Part shown: positions 1 through 8,196 of the stretch, piece by piece | How the letters are laid out: every line of letters starts with the position of its first letter | Numbering within the stretch: the stretch's first letter is position 1 | Assembly (NCBI GenBank): GCA_949297365.1 | Contig: CASFSL010000010.1 | Coordinates: 1 to 57,208, forward strand | Direction of reading: 5' to 3' | Source: an uncultured Bacteroidales bacterium | Lineage (GTDB): Bacteria > Bacteroidota > Bacteroidia > Bacteroidales > UBA932 | DNA: 57,208 nucleotides | The notes under the pieces: model-generated | What the model was told of the DNA's origin: nothing | Databases searched by the model: none | What the model saw: only the letters and a program-made list of their open reading frames with translations | Made by a program: the position numbers and the translations under genes

Positions 1-545
1 AGGGAGTCCAGCAGGGCGTGGAACTGAGGGCCGTGGTTCTGGTGGCGGAGGTGGCAGAGTTCGTGGAGGATGACGTAGTCCTGCAGGTGTCCGGGCAGGA
101 GGATCAGGCGCATGTTGAGGTTGATGTTGCCTTTGGAAGAGCAGGAGCCCCAGTTGGTGACGTTGTTCTTGATAGCCACCCGGCCTTTGAAACCGAAGCC
201 GTGACGTGCGGCTGCCTCTCTGAGTTTCGGCTCGAGCAGAGCCCGTGCCTTCTCCCTCATTCTTTCGAGTTCTGCGGGATCACCCGGTACAGCGGCTGTC
301 TTTCCGGTCTGTACTGCTTCCTGCTGCCTTAGCGCCTGTCTTTTCATGGTGTCAGTGACCCATTGCCGCTTGGACATCAGGAATCTCTCTGCGACAGCAT
401 AAGGCATCAGCCACGGCACCGAGACCACGACTCCCCGTCGCGGCGACACGCTTATCCGCAGCCGTGCCGTGCCTTTGCGCCTGATCATGATGACTTCCCC
501 TATTTCAGGAATCCTTACTGTTTTCCCCGTATGCATGTCGGACAT
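1..545 (-). CDS. YgjP/DUF45-type zinc metallopeptidase domain protein (3' end cut by window edge)
   Basis: The reverse strand reads open from position 545 to the window edge, about 181 codons, so the C-terminus lies outside. The visible protein has a basic N-terminal half and then the hallmark of the YgjP/SprT-like metallopeptidase family: a WGSCS segment near residue 131, an N.N.N.RL stretch, and the zinc site [11 protein letters not shown], which carries the HExxH-like pair and a third His. Family members are small cytosolic or SprT-like zinc proteases of poorly known substrate. An in-frame ATG at 536 is an alternative start. The gene is divergent from rpsO, with a shared 126 bp spacer. Family assignment is secure from the zinc motif; the substrate is unknown. 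Confidence 0.85.
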   Translation of the reverse strand, partial: MSDMHTGKTVRIPEIGEVIMIRRKGTARLRISVSPRRGVVVSVPWLMPYAVAERFLMSKRQWVTDTMKRQALRQQEAVQTGKTAAVPGDPAELERMREKARALLEPKLREAAARHGFGFKGRVAIKNNVTNWGSCSSKGNINLNMRLILLPGHLQDYVILHELCHLRHQNHGPQFHALLDS

Positions 546-606
546 ATTTGATAAGATATTGGAAGAAAATTGTCTGCAAAAGTAGCGGAATTTGATTTTA
601 ATTGCA

Positions 607-614
607 TATCTTTG
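607..614 (+). promoter_or_regulatory. rpsO promoter -7 box (TAnnTTTG)
   Basis: TATCTTTG matches the Bacteroidota -7 consensus exactly and lies 58 bases before the rpsO ATG. I see no convincing TTTG at the usual 19-21 base distance upstream, so the -33 element is weak. Confidence 0.6.
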
Positions 615-671
615 CAACCCCGATTTTGGGAAAGAATTATAAGTTTAACTGATTTTTTAATTTAAAGGTTT

Positions 672-947
672 ATGGCAGAGTATCTTGCAGCAGACAAGAA
701 GCAGGAGATTTTCGCTAAATACGGGAAGTCTAATACGGACACCGGCTCGGCAGAGAGTCAGATTGCTCTATTTTCCTACCGTATCGCTCACCTGACAGAA
801 CACCTTCGCAACAACAAGAAGGACTTCGGCACCCAGCGCGCCCTGCTCCGTCTTGTAGGTAAGAGGCGCCGCCTCCTGGATTACCTGAAGGAAAAGGATA
901 TTGAGAGATACAGGGAGATTGTCAAAGCTCTCAACTTGCGTAAGTAA
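672..947 (+). CDS. rpsO: 30S ribosomal protein S15
   Basis: This 91-residue protein has the full length of bacterial S15 and its signatures: DTGSAESQIALFSYRI near residues 22-37, the LTEHLRNNKKDF segment, and the RRRLLDYL stretch before the C-terminus. S15 binds the central domain of 16S rRNA early in 30S assembly. The gene is followed by a hairpin terminator and then pnp, the classic rpsO-pnp order. In enterobacteria the pair is autoregulated and post-transcriptionally coupled; here the terminator at 969-1004 suggests that at least part of pnp expression is uncoupled. The identification is essentially certain. Confidence 0.98.
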   Translation: MAEYLAADKKQEIFAKYGKSNTDTGSAESQIALFSYRIAHLTEHLRNNKKDFGTQRALLRLVGKRRRLLDYLKEKDIERYREIVKALNLRK

Positions 948-968
948 GTTTTGGCGTTCGGAAGAAAC

Positions 969-1004
969 GGGGTTGTCTTTTAAGATACGGCAGCCCCTTT
1001 TTTC
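969..1004 (+). terminator. Terminator after rpsO
   Basis: GGGGTTG (969-975) pairs with CAGCCCC (991-997) with one G-T wobble and is followed by six T residues. Confidence 0.75.
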
Positions 1005-1052
1005 TTAGATGCAGACAGCTCTCATAACGGCAGACATCATTTAGAAGGAATT

Positions 1053-3308
1053 ATGAATATAGTTAAGAAGACCATCACAATGGGTGATGGAACGATCGTT
1101 GAGATCGAGACCGGTAAGTTGGCCAAGCAGGCCGCCGGTTCTGTAGTCGTTAAGGTCGGCGGCATGATGCTGCTGGCCACAGTCACATGTGCCAAGGACG
1201 CGAAGGAGGATGTGGATTTCATGCCTCTGTCAGTGGAGTATAAGGAAAAATACGCCGCCGCAGGCCGTTATCCTGGCGGATTCCTCAAGAGAGAGGGCCG
1301 TGCCTCGGATTCGGAGATTCTGGTGGCCCGTCTGGTGGACAGGGCGCTGCGTCCGTTGTTTCCCGATGATTTTCACGCTGAGGTATTCGTCAATGTGATT
1401 ATGATATCGGCAGATAAGGTCAATATGCCTGACAGCTATGCGGGTCTTGCTGCCTCTGCGGCTCTGGCCGTAAGCGATATTCCCTGGCACGGGCCTATCT
1501 CCGAGGTGAGGGTTGCCCGTATCGACGGACAGTTCGTGATAAACCCTACGTTTGACGTGGTGGACAAGGCCGACATGGAGCTTATAGTCGCAGCTACAGA
1601 GGAAAATATAATGATGGTCGAGGGAGAGATGAAGGAGGTGAGCGAGAAGGAGATGCTCGACGCTATCAAGTTTGCCCACGAGGCTATCAAGGAGCAGTGC
1701 CGTGTGCAGAAGGAGATGATGGTGGAGACCGGAAAGGTGGAGAAGAAGGCTTACTGCCACGAGGAGAACGACGAGGATCTCCGCAAGGCGGTTCACGACT
1801 ACTGCTACGACAAATGCTACGCCATCGCCAAGAGCGGTCTGGCAAAGCACGAGCGTGAGGATGCTTTCGATGCTCTGAAAGAGGAGTTCATGGAGACCAT
1901 TCCCGAGGAGGAGAGGGAGGACAAGACCATGATGGTCAACAGATATTACGGTGCGGTGGAGAAAGAGGCCATGCGTCGCATGATTATCGATGAGGGTGTT
2001 CGTCTGGACGGCCGCAGCACTACTCAGATCCGCCCGATATGGTGCGAGGTGGGCTATCTGCCCGGAGCGCACGGCTCGGCCATTTTCACCCGAGGCGAGA
2101 CTCAGTCCCTGTCGACTGTCACCCTCGGAACCAAAATGGACATGAAAGAACTGGACGAGGTACTGGTACAGGGTACGCAGCAGTTTGTCCTTCACTATAA
2201 CTTCCCTCCTTTCGCAACGGGAGAGGCCAAGCCTCAGAGAGGTGTGGGCCGCCGCGAGATTGGTCACGGCAACCTGGCCTGGAGGGCTTTGAAGCCTGTA
2301 GTGCCTGTAGGAGACGAGAATCCCTACGCTGTCCGCGTGGTGTCCGATATCCTCGAGTCCAACGGTTCGTCATCCATGGCTACAGTCTGCGCGGGTACCC
2401 TCGCCCTTATGGACTGCGGTGTCAAGATTAAGAAGCCGGTGTCCGGTATTGCAATGGGTCTTATCTCCGACGAGAAGACCGGCAAGTTCGTGGTGCTCTC
2501 CGATATCCTCGGAGATGAGGACCACCTCGGCGACATGGACTTCAAGGTGACGGGAACCAAGGACGGCATTACTGCTACCCAGATGGATATCAAGGTGGAC
2601 GGACTTCCCTACGAGGTGCTGGAGCAGGCTCTGGCCCAGGCTAAGGAGGGACGCGCGCATATCATGGGTGAGATGATGAAGACCATCTCCGAGCCCCGTG
2701 CCGAGTATCGCCCCAATGTACCCCGTATCGTTCAGATTATCATCCCCGGAGAGTTTATCGGAGCTGTTATCGGTACTGGTGGAAAGGTTATTCAGGATAT
2801 TCAGAAGACAACCGGCACCACTATTACTATCACTGAGGAGGGAGACAAGGGTATCGTGGACATCTTCGGCGAAAACAAGGATGCCATGGACGCCGCACTG
2901 GCCCGCATCAAAGCCATCACAACCGTTCCCGAGGTAGGTGAGGTTTACCACGGTAAGGTGGTGTCTATCCTGGAATTCGGTGCATTTGTGGAGATATTGC
3001 CCGGCAAGGAGGGTCTGCTGCACATTTCCGAGTTGGATTACAAGAAGGTGGACAAGGTGGAGGATGTGCTTCATGTCGGAGACGAGGTGGATGTCAAGCT
3101 CCTTGAGATAGACGAGAAGACCGGCAAGATGCGTCTTTCCCGCAGGGCCTTGCTGCCCGCTCCGGAGGGATGGGTAGAGCATGAGCGTAAACCCCGTCTC
3201 AATGGCGGCAATGGCGGCAATGGCGGCGGCCGCGGAGGCCGTGACCGCGACCGAGGAGATCGCGGAAGAGGTCCCCGCCGCGACGGAGACAAGGGCCCCC
3301 GCCGCTAA
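1053..3308 (+). CDS. pnp: Polyribonucleotide nucleotidyltransferase (PNPase)
   Basis: This 751-residue enzyme carries out phosphorolytic 3'-5' RNA degradation and belongs to the RNA turnover machinery. Two RNase PH folds are visible: the first at about 1-145, and the second around 325-545 with [19 protein letters not shown] near residue 432 and the acidic [15 protein letters not shown] catalytic region. A helical domain lies between them. A KH domain with the IGTGGKVI loop sits at about 558-620 and an S1 domain ([15 protein letters not shown]) at about 629-700. The last roughly 40 residues are a Gly/Arg/Asp-rich RGG-like tail, which is longer than in E. coli and could add RNA contacts. The start at 1053 follows the rpsO terminator. 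A strong terminator lies 50 bases downstream. Confidence 0.98.
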   Translation: MNIVKKTITMGDGTIVEIETGKLAKQAAGSVVVKVGGMMLLATVTCAKDAKEDVDFMPLSVEYKEKYAAAGRYPGGFLKREGRASDSEILVARLVDRALRPLFPDDFHAEVFVNVIMISADKVNMPDSYAGLAASAALAVSDIPWHGPISEVRVARIDGQFVINPTFDVVDKADMELIVAATEENIMMVEGEMKEVSEKEMLDAIKFAHEAIKEQCRVQKEMMVETGKVEKKAYCHEENDEDLRKAVHDYCYDKCYAIAKSGLAKHEREDAFDALKEEFMETIPEEEREDKTMMVNRYYGAVEKEAMRRMIIDEGVRLDGRSTTQIRPIWCEVGYLPGAHGSAIFTRGETQSLSTVTLGTKMDMKELDEVLVQGTQQFVLHYNFPPFATGEAKPQRGVGRREIGHGNLAWRALKPVVPVGDENPYAVRVVSDILESNGSSSMATVCAGTLALMDCGVKIKKPVSGIAMGLISDEKTGKFVVLSDILGDEDHLGDMDFKVTGTKDGITATQMDIKVDGLPYEVLEQALAQAKEGRAHIMGEMMKTISEPRAEYRPNVPRIVQIIIPGEFIGAVIGTGGKVIQDIQKTTGTTITITEEGDKGIVDIFGENKDAMDAALARIKAITTVPEVGEVYHGKVVSILEFGAFVEILPGKEGLLHISELDYKKVDKVEDVLHVGDEVDVKLLEIDEKTGKMRLSRRALLPAPEGWVEHERKPRLNGGNGGNGGGRGGRDRDRGDRGRGPRRDGDKGPRR

Positions 3309-3359
3309 TCCGGACATGATTTGGCACCGTAGCAGTTTTTACTGTTGACACAATAATCA

Positions 3360-3396
3360 GCGTGTGTTTCCCCTTTTGGAGACACACGCTTTTTTG
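3360..3396 (+). terminator. Terminator after pnp
   Basis: A perfect 8 bp stem, GCGTGTGT (3360-3367) with ACACACGC (3382-3389), is followed by six T residues. Confidence 0.9.
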
Positions 3397-4264
3397 ATTC
3401 CATGCTTCCGGACAGTCCCCCTCCATCCTTATCTCGTGTCAGTAGATTTTCAGTGAGGTATGCATACTGTTACTGTAAAATTACGGACCAATAGGGAAAA
3501 GCCTGTTGATTTCAAGCGAGCCAGACTTTATGCGTGATGTGTACCTCACGTCCAACAAAGTGGGCTTGCAGAAATACCTGATAATCAGATACTATTAAAA
3601 AAGGCATCTGCTGGACTTGTGAAGATATGGGGCTGGAAGGCCGTTTGGTGGCGAAATATGCCGGGTCCAGCAAGTTGCCAAAACGTATGTCCTTGATAAT
3701 AAGTGAGATGAATTTTGGTGATATGCTGGACATTGCAAAATGGCTGCGCATGAGACGCAAGTGCCCGGGACGCGATCTCCTCCTCACGGTCCGTCTGCCG
3801 CACCGGCACTGAATCGCGGGAAATGCTGCCGTTGCGGTGGTGGCCGGATGGTGGTGTGGGGCCGGATGAAGAATCTGCCACGGAGCAGCCTGTCGAGGGG
3901 AAGTGATGGAATACTGGCTCTGATAGTCTGGCATTTTCATGTCGCGGGGCTTTATACGCCGATATATGACGCTTACTGTAAGTCAGTTAGAATACGTATG
4001 CGTGTTCCATGAGTGATGTCCCGGTTTCAGAAGCTGCAATCGGGCATCCGGATATGTGTTCAGCTTGCAGCCGTTTGTAGGGAGGCTCCTTGTTTTTCAG
4101 GTCAGAAAGAGCACCGTTCCAAATTTCTGCGGTAAGATTCGGCTCATGACCGATGACCGTAAGATTTTGGTCTCGGTTCTCCTAAAACGTTCTTGTGGAC
4201 CTTTGGGAACGTGAACCACAAGGCAGGGCGTGTGCTTCGTGATTGGCGCAAAATGGGTGCGTGA
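3397..4264. other. Long gap between convergent genes, repeat-bearing, no gene seen
   Basis: About 870 bases separate the pnp terminator from the palindrome at the end of the radical SAM gene. The open frames here (up to 142 codons on the minus strand) have no recognisable motif, and the longest lies over the repeat at 3550-3731. A 7 bp inverted repeat, CTTGTGG (4192-4198) with CCACAAG (4216-4222), is present. I see no RNA gene. Confidence 0.6.
3550..3731. repeat. Two-hairpin GTCCAGCA element, copy 1
   Basis: Four alternating 8-mers bound two potential stem-loops: GTCCAACA at 3550 with TGCTGGAC at 3609, then GTCCAGCA at 3665 with TGCTGGAC at 3724. The start-to-start spacing within each pair is 59 bases. 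A diverged homologue at 14238-14409 has the same order and the same 59-base spacing, and shares stretches such as GCATCTGCTGGAC and TTTTGGCNA/TTGCTGGAC (read on the minus strand). The fixed architecture in sequence that otherwise differs suggests selection on structure or a shared mobile origin. Confidence 0.75.
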
Positions 4265-4308
4265 CGGAAAAGTGCTCTGGGTTTGTAGGAAACCGGGTCA
4301 CTTTTCCG
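4265..4308. repeat. 44-base palindromic repeat, copy A (overlaps a stop codon)
   Basis: CGGAAAAGTG (4265-4274) and CACTTTTCCG (4299-4308) are perfect 10-base inverted arms around a 24-base centre. Three other copies in the window (13962, 14171, 56828) have the same 10-24-10 geometry. The right arm supplies the TGA stop (4300-4298) and last codons of the minus-strand radical SAM gene. Confidence 0.8.
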
Positions 4309-5248
4309 GAGTGGCTGGAGAGGATGGGCGGTAGAGGCGGCCTTGGAAGGTGTCGCGCTCTTCGAGGTGTTGCTCCAGCAGGCGGATAAGCTCGGTGTTG
4401 CGGAGCAGGCCCCAGGGAGTGGAATTGACGAAGCGTGGCGGGACCTCGCCGGCAAATCGCTCGATGTACAGGTCCGGGCGCAGACGTTCCAGCAGGTCGG
4501 TCATGAAGTCCAGGTACCCGTCTAGGGTGAATGTGACGAAGTCCGACGGGCACGAGGCGAACTCACGCTCCATGGCCGTGCCGCGTACTATCTGGAGCTG
4601 GTGGAACTTGACCGAGTGCAGCGGCAGCTTATTAATAATAGGTGCGTAGGCCAGCATGTCCTCTATGGATTCTCCGGGCAGGCCGAAGATGAAGTGCGCA
4701 CCCTGAGTCAGTCCGCGTGCAGCGGTCATCTCAACGGCCCGGACCGCGTCAGCGAAGGTGTGGCCTCGGTTGATACGCCGTAGAGTCTGGTCATAGCACG
4801 ATTCGATGCCGTATTCGATTATGACGATATGTCCCCTGCCGGCCAGTGAGGCGAGGTAGTCCAGTTTCTCAGCATCCACGCAGTCCGGCCGCGTGCCGAT
4901 GACGATACCTGCCACCTGGGGATGGGACAGGGCCTCCTCGTAGACGGAGCGCAGTCTGTCCAACGGGGCATAGGTGTTGGAGTAGGGCTGGAAGTAAGCG
5001 AGGAACTTCTCCGCTTTCCGGTAGCGGACCCGGTGGAACTTTATACCCTCGTCTATCTGCTCGTGGATAGGGATGCCGGCAGTGCTGTAGCCGGGATGGA
5101 AGGCGGCATTGTCGCAGTAGGTGCAACCGCCCGTACCGGCCCTACCGTCGCGGTTGGGGCAGGTGAAGCCGGCGTCCACCACGACTTTCTGCAGCCGCTC
5201 ACCGTAAGTCTTCTTGAAATATCCTATGTACGAGTTGTATCTGCCCAC
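4298..5248 (-). CDS. Radical SAM protein, YhcC/TIGR01212-type
   Basis: This 316-residue protein shows the radical SAM cluster motif in the spaced form of the YhcC family, CPNRDGRAGTGGCTYC near residues 30-45, followed by FQPYSNTYAP and the IGTRPDC and EYGIES strands of the SAM barrel. GLPGES at about residue 190 matches the family. Members bind a 4Fe-4S cluster and S-adenosylmethionine; their substrate is not established, although tRNA or cofactor modification has been suggested for relatives. The last codons and the stop lie inside the palindromic repeat at 4265-4308, so insertion or drift of that repeat may have set the C-terminus. A YhcH-family gene lies 9 bases upstream on the same strand, consistent with co-transcription. 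Confidence 0.9.
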   Translation of the reverse strand: MGRYNSYIGYFKKTYGERLQKVVVDAGFTCPNRDGRAGTGGCTYCDNAAFHPGYSTAGIPIHEQIDEGIKFHRVRYRKAEKFLAYFQPYSNTYAPLDRLRSVYEEALSHPQVAGIVIGTRPDCVDAEKLDYLASLAGRGHIVIIEYGIESCYDQTLRRINRGHTFADAVRAVEMTAARGLTQGAHFIFGLPGESIEDMLAYAPIINKLPLHSVKFHQLQIVRGTAMEREFASCPSDFVTFTLDGYLDFMTDLLERLRPDLYIERFAGEVPPRFVNSTPWGLLRNTELIRLLEQHLEERDTFQGRLYRPSSPATPEK

Positions 5249-5257
5249 GGCTCTCCC

Positions 5258-5698
5258 TTACAGACGGACTTTGAAGACAGCCTTACGTACAGTACCGGTG
5301 CCCATGAGCGGTGCATGGCAGTCTTGGGGGAAGCAGATGACTAAGTTGTCGTCTGAATAGCTGATGAAGGCTTCGGGACTCTCTTTCATGATGGCGGTGT
5401 CGGTGGCTTCGTCATAGTTGACTCCGACGCCGAGACATTTTGCCCTGTCCCGGAAACCCATGATCTCGGTTCCATCAAGGATGACATGGATGTCAATGAA
5501 CGAGTCGTGCGCTTCCAGCGGAGCCTCTTCCCGTGCTTCCGACATCGAGACGGAGCACCATATGTTGTCATCTTCTATAATGTGTCTGCCTTCCTCCAGA
5601 GTATGCAGGTCATGGCTCTTTATGAATTCGTATACCTTGCCGAATCTCTCGTGCAGGGTGATGTATCTTTCAAAGCTCTTAAGCGAATCGAGTATCAT
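5258..5698 (-). CDS. YhcH/YjgK/YiaL family protein (DUF386)
   Basis: This 146-residue protein has the length and segments of the YhcH/YjgK/YiaL cupin family: LEEGRHII.DDN near residues 35-45, AHDSFIDIHVILDGTE (63-78) with conserved His and acidic residues, the GVNYDEATDTA turn, and a C-terminal CFPQDCHAPLMG strand whose His completes the likely metal site. Relatives include NanQ, an enzyme that helps anomerise sialic acid, and proteins of sugar catabolism loci. No sugar genes flank it here, so the substrate cannot be inferred. It sits 12 bases downstream of the DUF4105 gene and 9 bases upstream of the radical SAM gene, on one strand, so the three may form a transcription unit. Confidence 0.85.
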   Translation of the reverse strand: MILDSLKSFERYITLHERFGKVYEFIKSHDLHTLEEGRHIIEDDNIWCSVSMSEAREEAPLEAHDSFIDIHVILDGTEIMGFRDRAKCLGVGVNYDEATDTAIMKESPEAFISYSDDNLVICFPQDCHAPLMGTGTVRKAVFKVRL

Positions 5699-5710
5699 AT
5701 ATCGTGAGTT

Positions 5711-6859
5711 TCAATATTTTCTATAGATGGATCTGCGGCTGAACGCGATAAGCGCGAGCAGCAGGATGATGACGGCCACTGCCGGGTGGAATGTCTGGGG
5801 GATAATCCAGGAGAATACCAGACCGAGGACAGCTATTGCTGTGAGCAGGTCCACGCTCAGATTCTTGGTGACTCCGTCAGGCAGTACTGCAGGAATGAGG
5901 AAAAGCGGATTCATCCAGATGAGATTCCAGTTGTTTGCTGTCCATATGTGATTTGTAGCCAGCCACATGAGGGTAAGGATGACTCCACCTGCGCCAAGTA
6001 TTGCGTACAGTGTGTTCGAGAAGATATTTATAAATTTCCATTTATGTGAGGTCTTGAGGAAAAATATCAGGTAGAACAGAAACAACAGTGTGAATACTGT
6101 GAACGGGCTGGTGGCTTTGGATAGTATCGTCATGAACTTACCCGGACCAGGCGCCGGTTCCACAATGGAGAGGCACTCTGTCATTAGCGGTATGTCTTCC
6201 AGTGACTTGTTGGCGTAGAGTGCCAGGTTTTCGGAAAGCCGGTCAGGCAGGAACTCTGCTTCTCTGGCGGTGATTTCCCGGTCCACTCTGGCTCCGAGCA
6301 GCAGGTCTATGCCGAACATCATCCAGCGTTTGTCCCCGACCATTCGGGTCAGCTCGTCCCGGTAGGTCTCTCCGGTCAGGGTGTCACGGAAAGAAAATTC
6401 CCCTTTTTCAAATATATCCCGGATACGGGTGGCGCAATTGTCCTGCAGGAAGTCGTAGCGGTAGTAACGGTTCTCCTCCCGGGCATTGTCCATCAGAAAT
6501 ATCCACAATCGGTTTTTTTGTTCCTGAGTGAGATTCATCGGCTGCTCGATGATGCCTCGGCCGGCTTTCTCGTAGGATTGTTGGAAGTTCTGGAAATAGT
6601 TGATTGATAGACAGTAGTTGAGGTCTCCGCGGAGAAATTTCAGGAGAAAATGCGGTTCCTCGAAACTGTAGGTTCCGTAGTTGAATACCAGGTCACGTCC
6701 GGATGAGTGATCCTTGATGCGGATGGCGGAATGTCCGAATGCGGAGGCGGGGTCATTGCCCGGAGAGCAGGTCAGCAACGAGACTGAAAGGGAGTCCCGT
6801 GCCTGCATGCAGGCAGTCATCATGACTGTCAGAATCGTCAGTATAAGCTGTTTCATCAT
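5711..6859 (-). CDS. DUF4105 / Lnb-type N-terminal periplasmic domain membrane protein
   Basis: The best start is the ATG at 6859 (or 6856), giving about 382 residues that begin with a signal peptide, MMKQLILTILTVMMTACM, with a possible lipobox cysteine. The open frame extends further upstream, but that part would run through the divergent promoter. The first ~200 mature residues match DUF4105: LLTCSPG, AFGHSAIRIKD, FNYGTYSF and the DNCATRIRD motif, whose Cys/His pair resembles a papain- or NlpC-like active site. The C-terminal third has about four hydrophobic helices (for example FTLLFLFYLIFFL and an ILGAGGVILTLMWLA stretch), so the enzyme-like domain is probably periplasmic and anchored in the inner membrane. 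Function in this branch is unknown. It is divergent from an NlpC/P60 endopeptidase gene. Confidence 0.8.
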   Translation of the reverse strand: MMKQLILTILTVMMTACMQARDSLSVSLLTCSPGNDPASAFGHSAIRIKDHSSGRDLVFNYGTYSFEEPHFLLKFLRGDLNYCLSINYFQNFQQSYEKAGRGIIEQPMNLTQEQKNRLWIFLMDNAREENRYYRYDFLQDNCATRIRDIFEKGEFSFRDTLTGETYRDELTRMVGDKRWMMFGIDLLLGARVDREITAREAEFLPDRLSENLALYANKSLEDIPLMTECLSIVEPAPGPGKFMTILSKATSPFTVFTLLFLFYLIFFLKTSHKWKFINIFSNTLYAILGAGGVILTLMWLATNHIWTANNWNLIWMNPLFLIPAVLPDGVTKNLSVDLLTAIAVLGLVFSWIIPQTFHPAVAVIILLLALIAFSRRSIYRKY

Positions 6860-6889
6860 AATTAATTTCAAAAATATAAAAATCTCGTT

Positions 6890-6897
6890 TATATTTG
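6890..6897 (+). promoter_or_regulatory. -7 box directly before the NlpC/P60 start codon
   Basis: TATATTTG matches the -7 consensus and ends only 5 bases before the ATG at 6903. If used, transcription would begin at or next to the start codon, giving a leaderless or near-leaderless message. Confidence 0.55.
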
Positions 6898-6902
6898 CAG
6901 GA

Positions 6903-7892
6903 ATGAATAAACTTTTGTTCACAATCATGCTTCTGGTCCTGTGCGCCGTGTCCTGCGTTGCGTCGGAGAAGAGCATGGCCCTGATCTCCGTATCTGTGAC
7001 GGACATGAAATCGGCCCCTGATTATCAGTCAGAGACGATTTCACAGGCCCTTATGGGGACTCCTGTCGAGGTGACTGGAAAAGAAGGCTACTGGTATTCG
7101 ATAGTCACGCCAGAAGGCTACAGGGGCTGGACGACCGAGCTCAATCTGGCTCTTGTGTCAGAGGAACGTTTTAATCAATGGAAATCGACGGTCAGATTCA
7201 TCGTTACGGATTATTTCGCGGTGGTCAGGGAAGTCCCGCATGACTCAGCCCAGGTTATTTCGGACTGTGTGATGGGCAACATCGTGGAACTCGGTGAGCA
7301 CGGCTCGGATGAGGGCACGTATGTGCCGGTAAGGCTGCCGGACGGCAGGACCGGTTATATTCATAAGGACAGTCTGGAGATGCTGGAACTGTGGCTGAAG
7401 TCGGTGGAGCACTCTTCCGGTGAGGATATCGTCCGGACAGCCAGGATGTTCACAGGTTTCCCGTATCTCTGGGGCGGTCTGTCTCCCAAAGGGCTGGACT
7501 GTAGCGGACTCGTAAAACTGAGTTACTTCATGAACGGCCTGATACTGCTCAGGGACGCTCGTCAGCAGATAGATACGGGGGTTGCGCTGGACTGCAATGA
7601 CATAAAAGGCAATCTCAAGGCCGGGGATCTGGTATTTTTCGGAAGACCGGCCGACGGACAGAGGCCCCGCAGTGTAACCCATGTCGGTATTTATATGGGA
7701 GACGGCATGATGATACACTCGTCCTTGCGTGTGAGGACCAACAGCCTGTTGCCGGGCCGGTCTGACTCCTATACGAGCAAGCGGATTGTAGGGGCAGTGA
7801 GGATTCTTGGCTGTAAGGACACAGAGCCAGGGATAGTCACGCTTATCCGGCATCCATGGTATTTCAATCAGAATCAACAACAAATAAAATAA
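6903..7892 (+). CDS. SH3-NlpC/P60 cell-wall endopeptidase (YkfC-like)
   Basis: I chose the ATG at 6903 because it opens a signal peptide (MNKLLFTIMLLVLCAVSC); the longer frame upstream would read through the divergent DUF4105 start. The mature protein has two SH3-like regions (about residues 25-85, with GYRGWTTELNL, and 90-155, with GRTGYIHKDSLE) and a C-terminal NlpC/P60 domain. The catalytic Cys is in LDCSGLVKLSY, and the His in THVGIYMGDGMMIHSS. This architecture resembles YkfC-type gamma-D-glutamyl-diamino acid endopeptidases, which trim peptidoglycan peptides during recycling or remodelling. The protein should be periplasmic or lipid-anchored. It is followed 7 bases later by a small gene and then guaB. 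Confidence 0.9.
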   Translation: MNKLLFTIMLLVLCAVSCVASEKSMALISVSVTDMKSAPDYQSETISQALMGTPVEVTGKEGYWYSIVTPEGYRGWTTELNLALVSEERFNQWKSTVRFIVTDYFAVVREVPHDSAQVISDCVMGNIVELGEHGSDEGTYVPVRLPDGRTGYIHKDSLEMLELWLKSVEHSSGEDIVRTARMFTGFPYLWGGLSPKGLDCSGLVKLSYFMNGLILLRDARQQIDTGVALDCNDIKGNLKAGDLVFFGRPADGQRPRSVTHVGIYMGDGMMIHSSLRVRTNSLLPGRSDSYTSKRIVGAVRILGCKDTEPGIVTLIRHPWYFNQNQQQIK

Positions 7893-7899
7893 TAGTGCT

Positions 7900-8184
7900 A
7901 TGAATTTAAGAGTTATTAAGAAGGATGTCAATTATCTGATAGATGAATTTCTTTCAGACGCATTTATCAGCATGAGCTTTACAGATGACAAGGAAAAGTC
8001 AGGGAAAATAGTGGGTCTTGCCAATGACGCCCTGGATCTCCGCGATGAGACTCTTACAAAGATAAGCCATCCCGAGGGGGACAAGAAAACATATTACCGC
8101 AATCTTATGGACGGTCTTCTGAGTTCTCTGGATGTCATGTACGACAAGTTGAGCGAGGCTGTCTCCAAGAAGTCAGACAAATAA
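7900..8184 (+). CDS. Small conserved-looking helical protein, unknown function
   Basis: This 94-residue protein has no signal peptide and is rich in charged residues and predicted helix (for example VIKKDVNYLIDEFLSDAFI and the C-terminal SSLDVMYDKLSEAVSKK). I do not recognise a named domain. The coding potential is supported by its tight fit between the NlpC/P60 gene (7 bases upstream) and guaB (12 bases downstream), by GC-rich third positions like its neighbours, and by its start and stop lying exactly in the gaps. Proteins of this size and composition are seen near guaB in some Bacteroidales, from memory only. The function is unknown. Confidence 0.7.
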   Translation: MNLRVIKKDVNYLIDEFLSDAFISMSFTDDKEKSGKIVGLANDALDLRDETLTKISHPEGDKKTYYRNLMDGLLSSLDVMYDKLSEAVSKKSDK

Positions 8185-8196
8185 GGAGACAGGGAT

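Noticed and set aside
1230-2267. Long minus-strand frames opposite pnp (1230-2267 and 2370-3317)
   Set aside because: They mirror the GC-rich third positions of pnp and have no recognisable domains.
3512-3940. A 142-codon minus-strand frame and its counterpart at 14148-14486 with similar residues
   Set aside because: Both lie over the two-hairpin repeats; changes fall at all codon positions, and no signal, motif or gene context supports coding.
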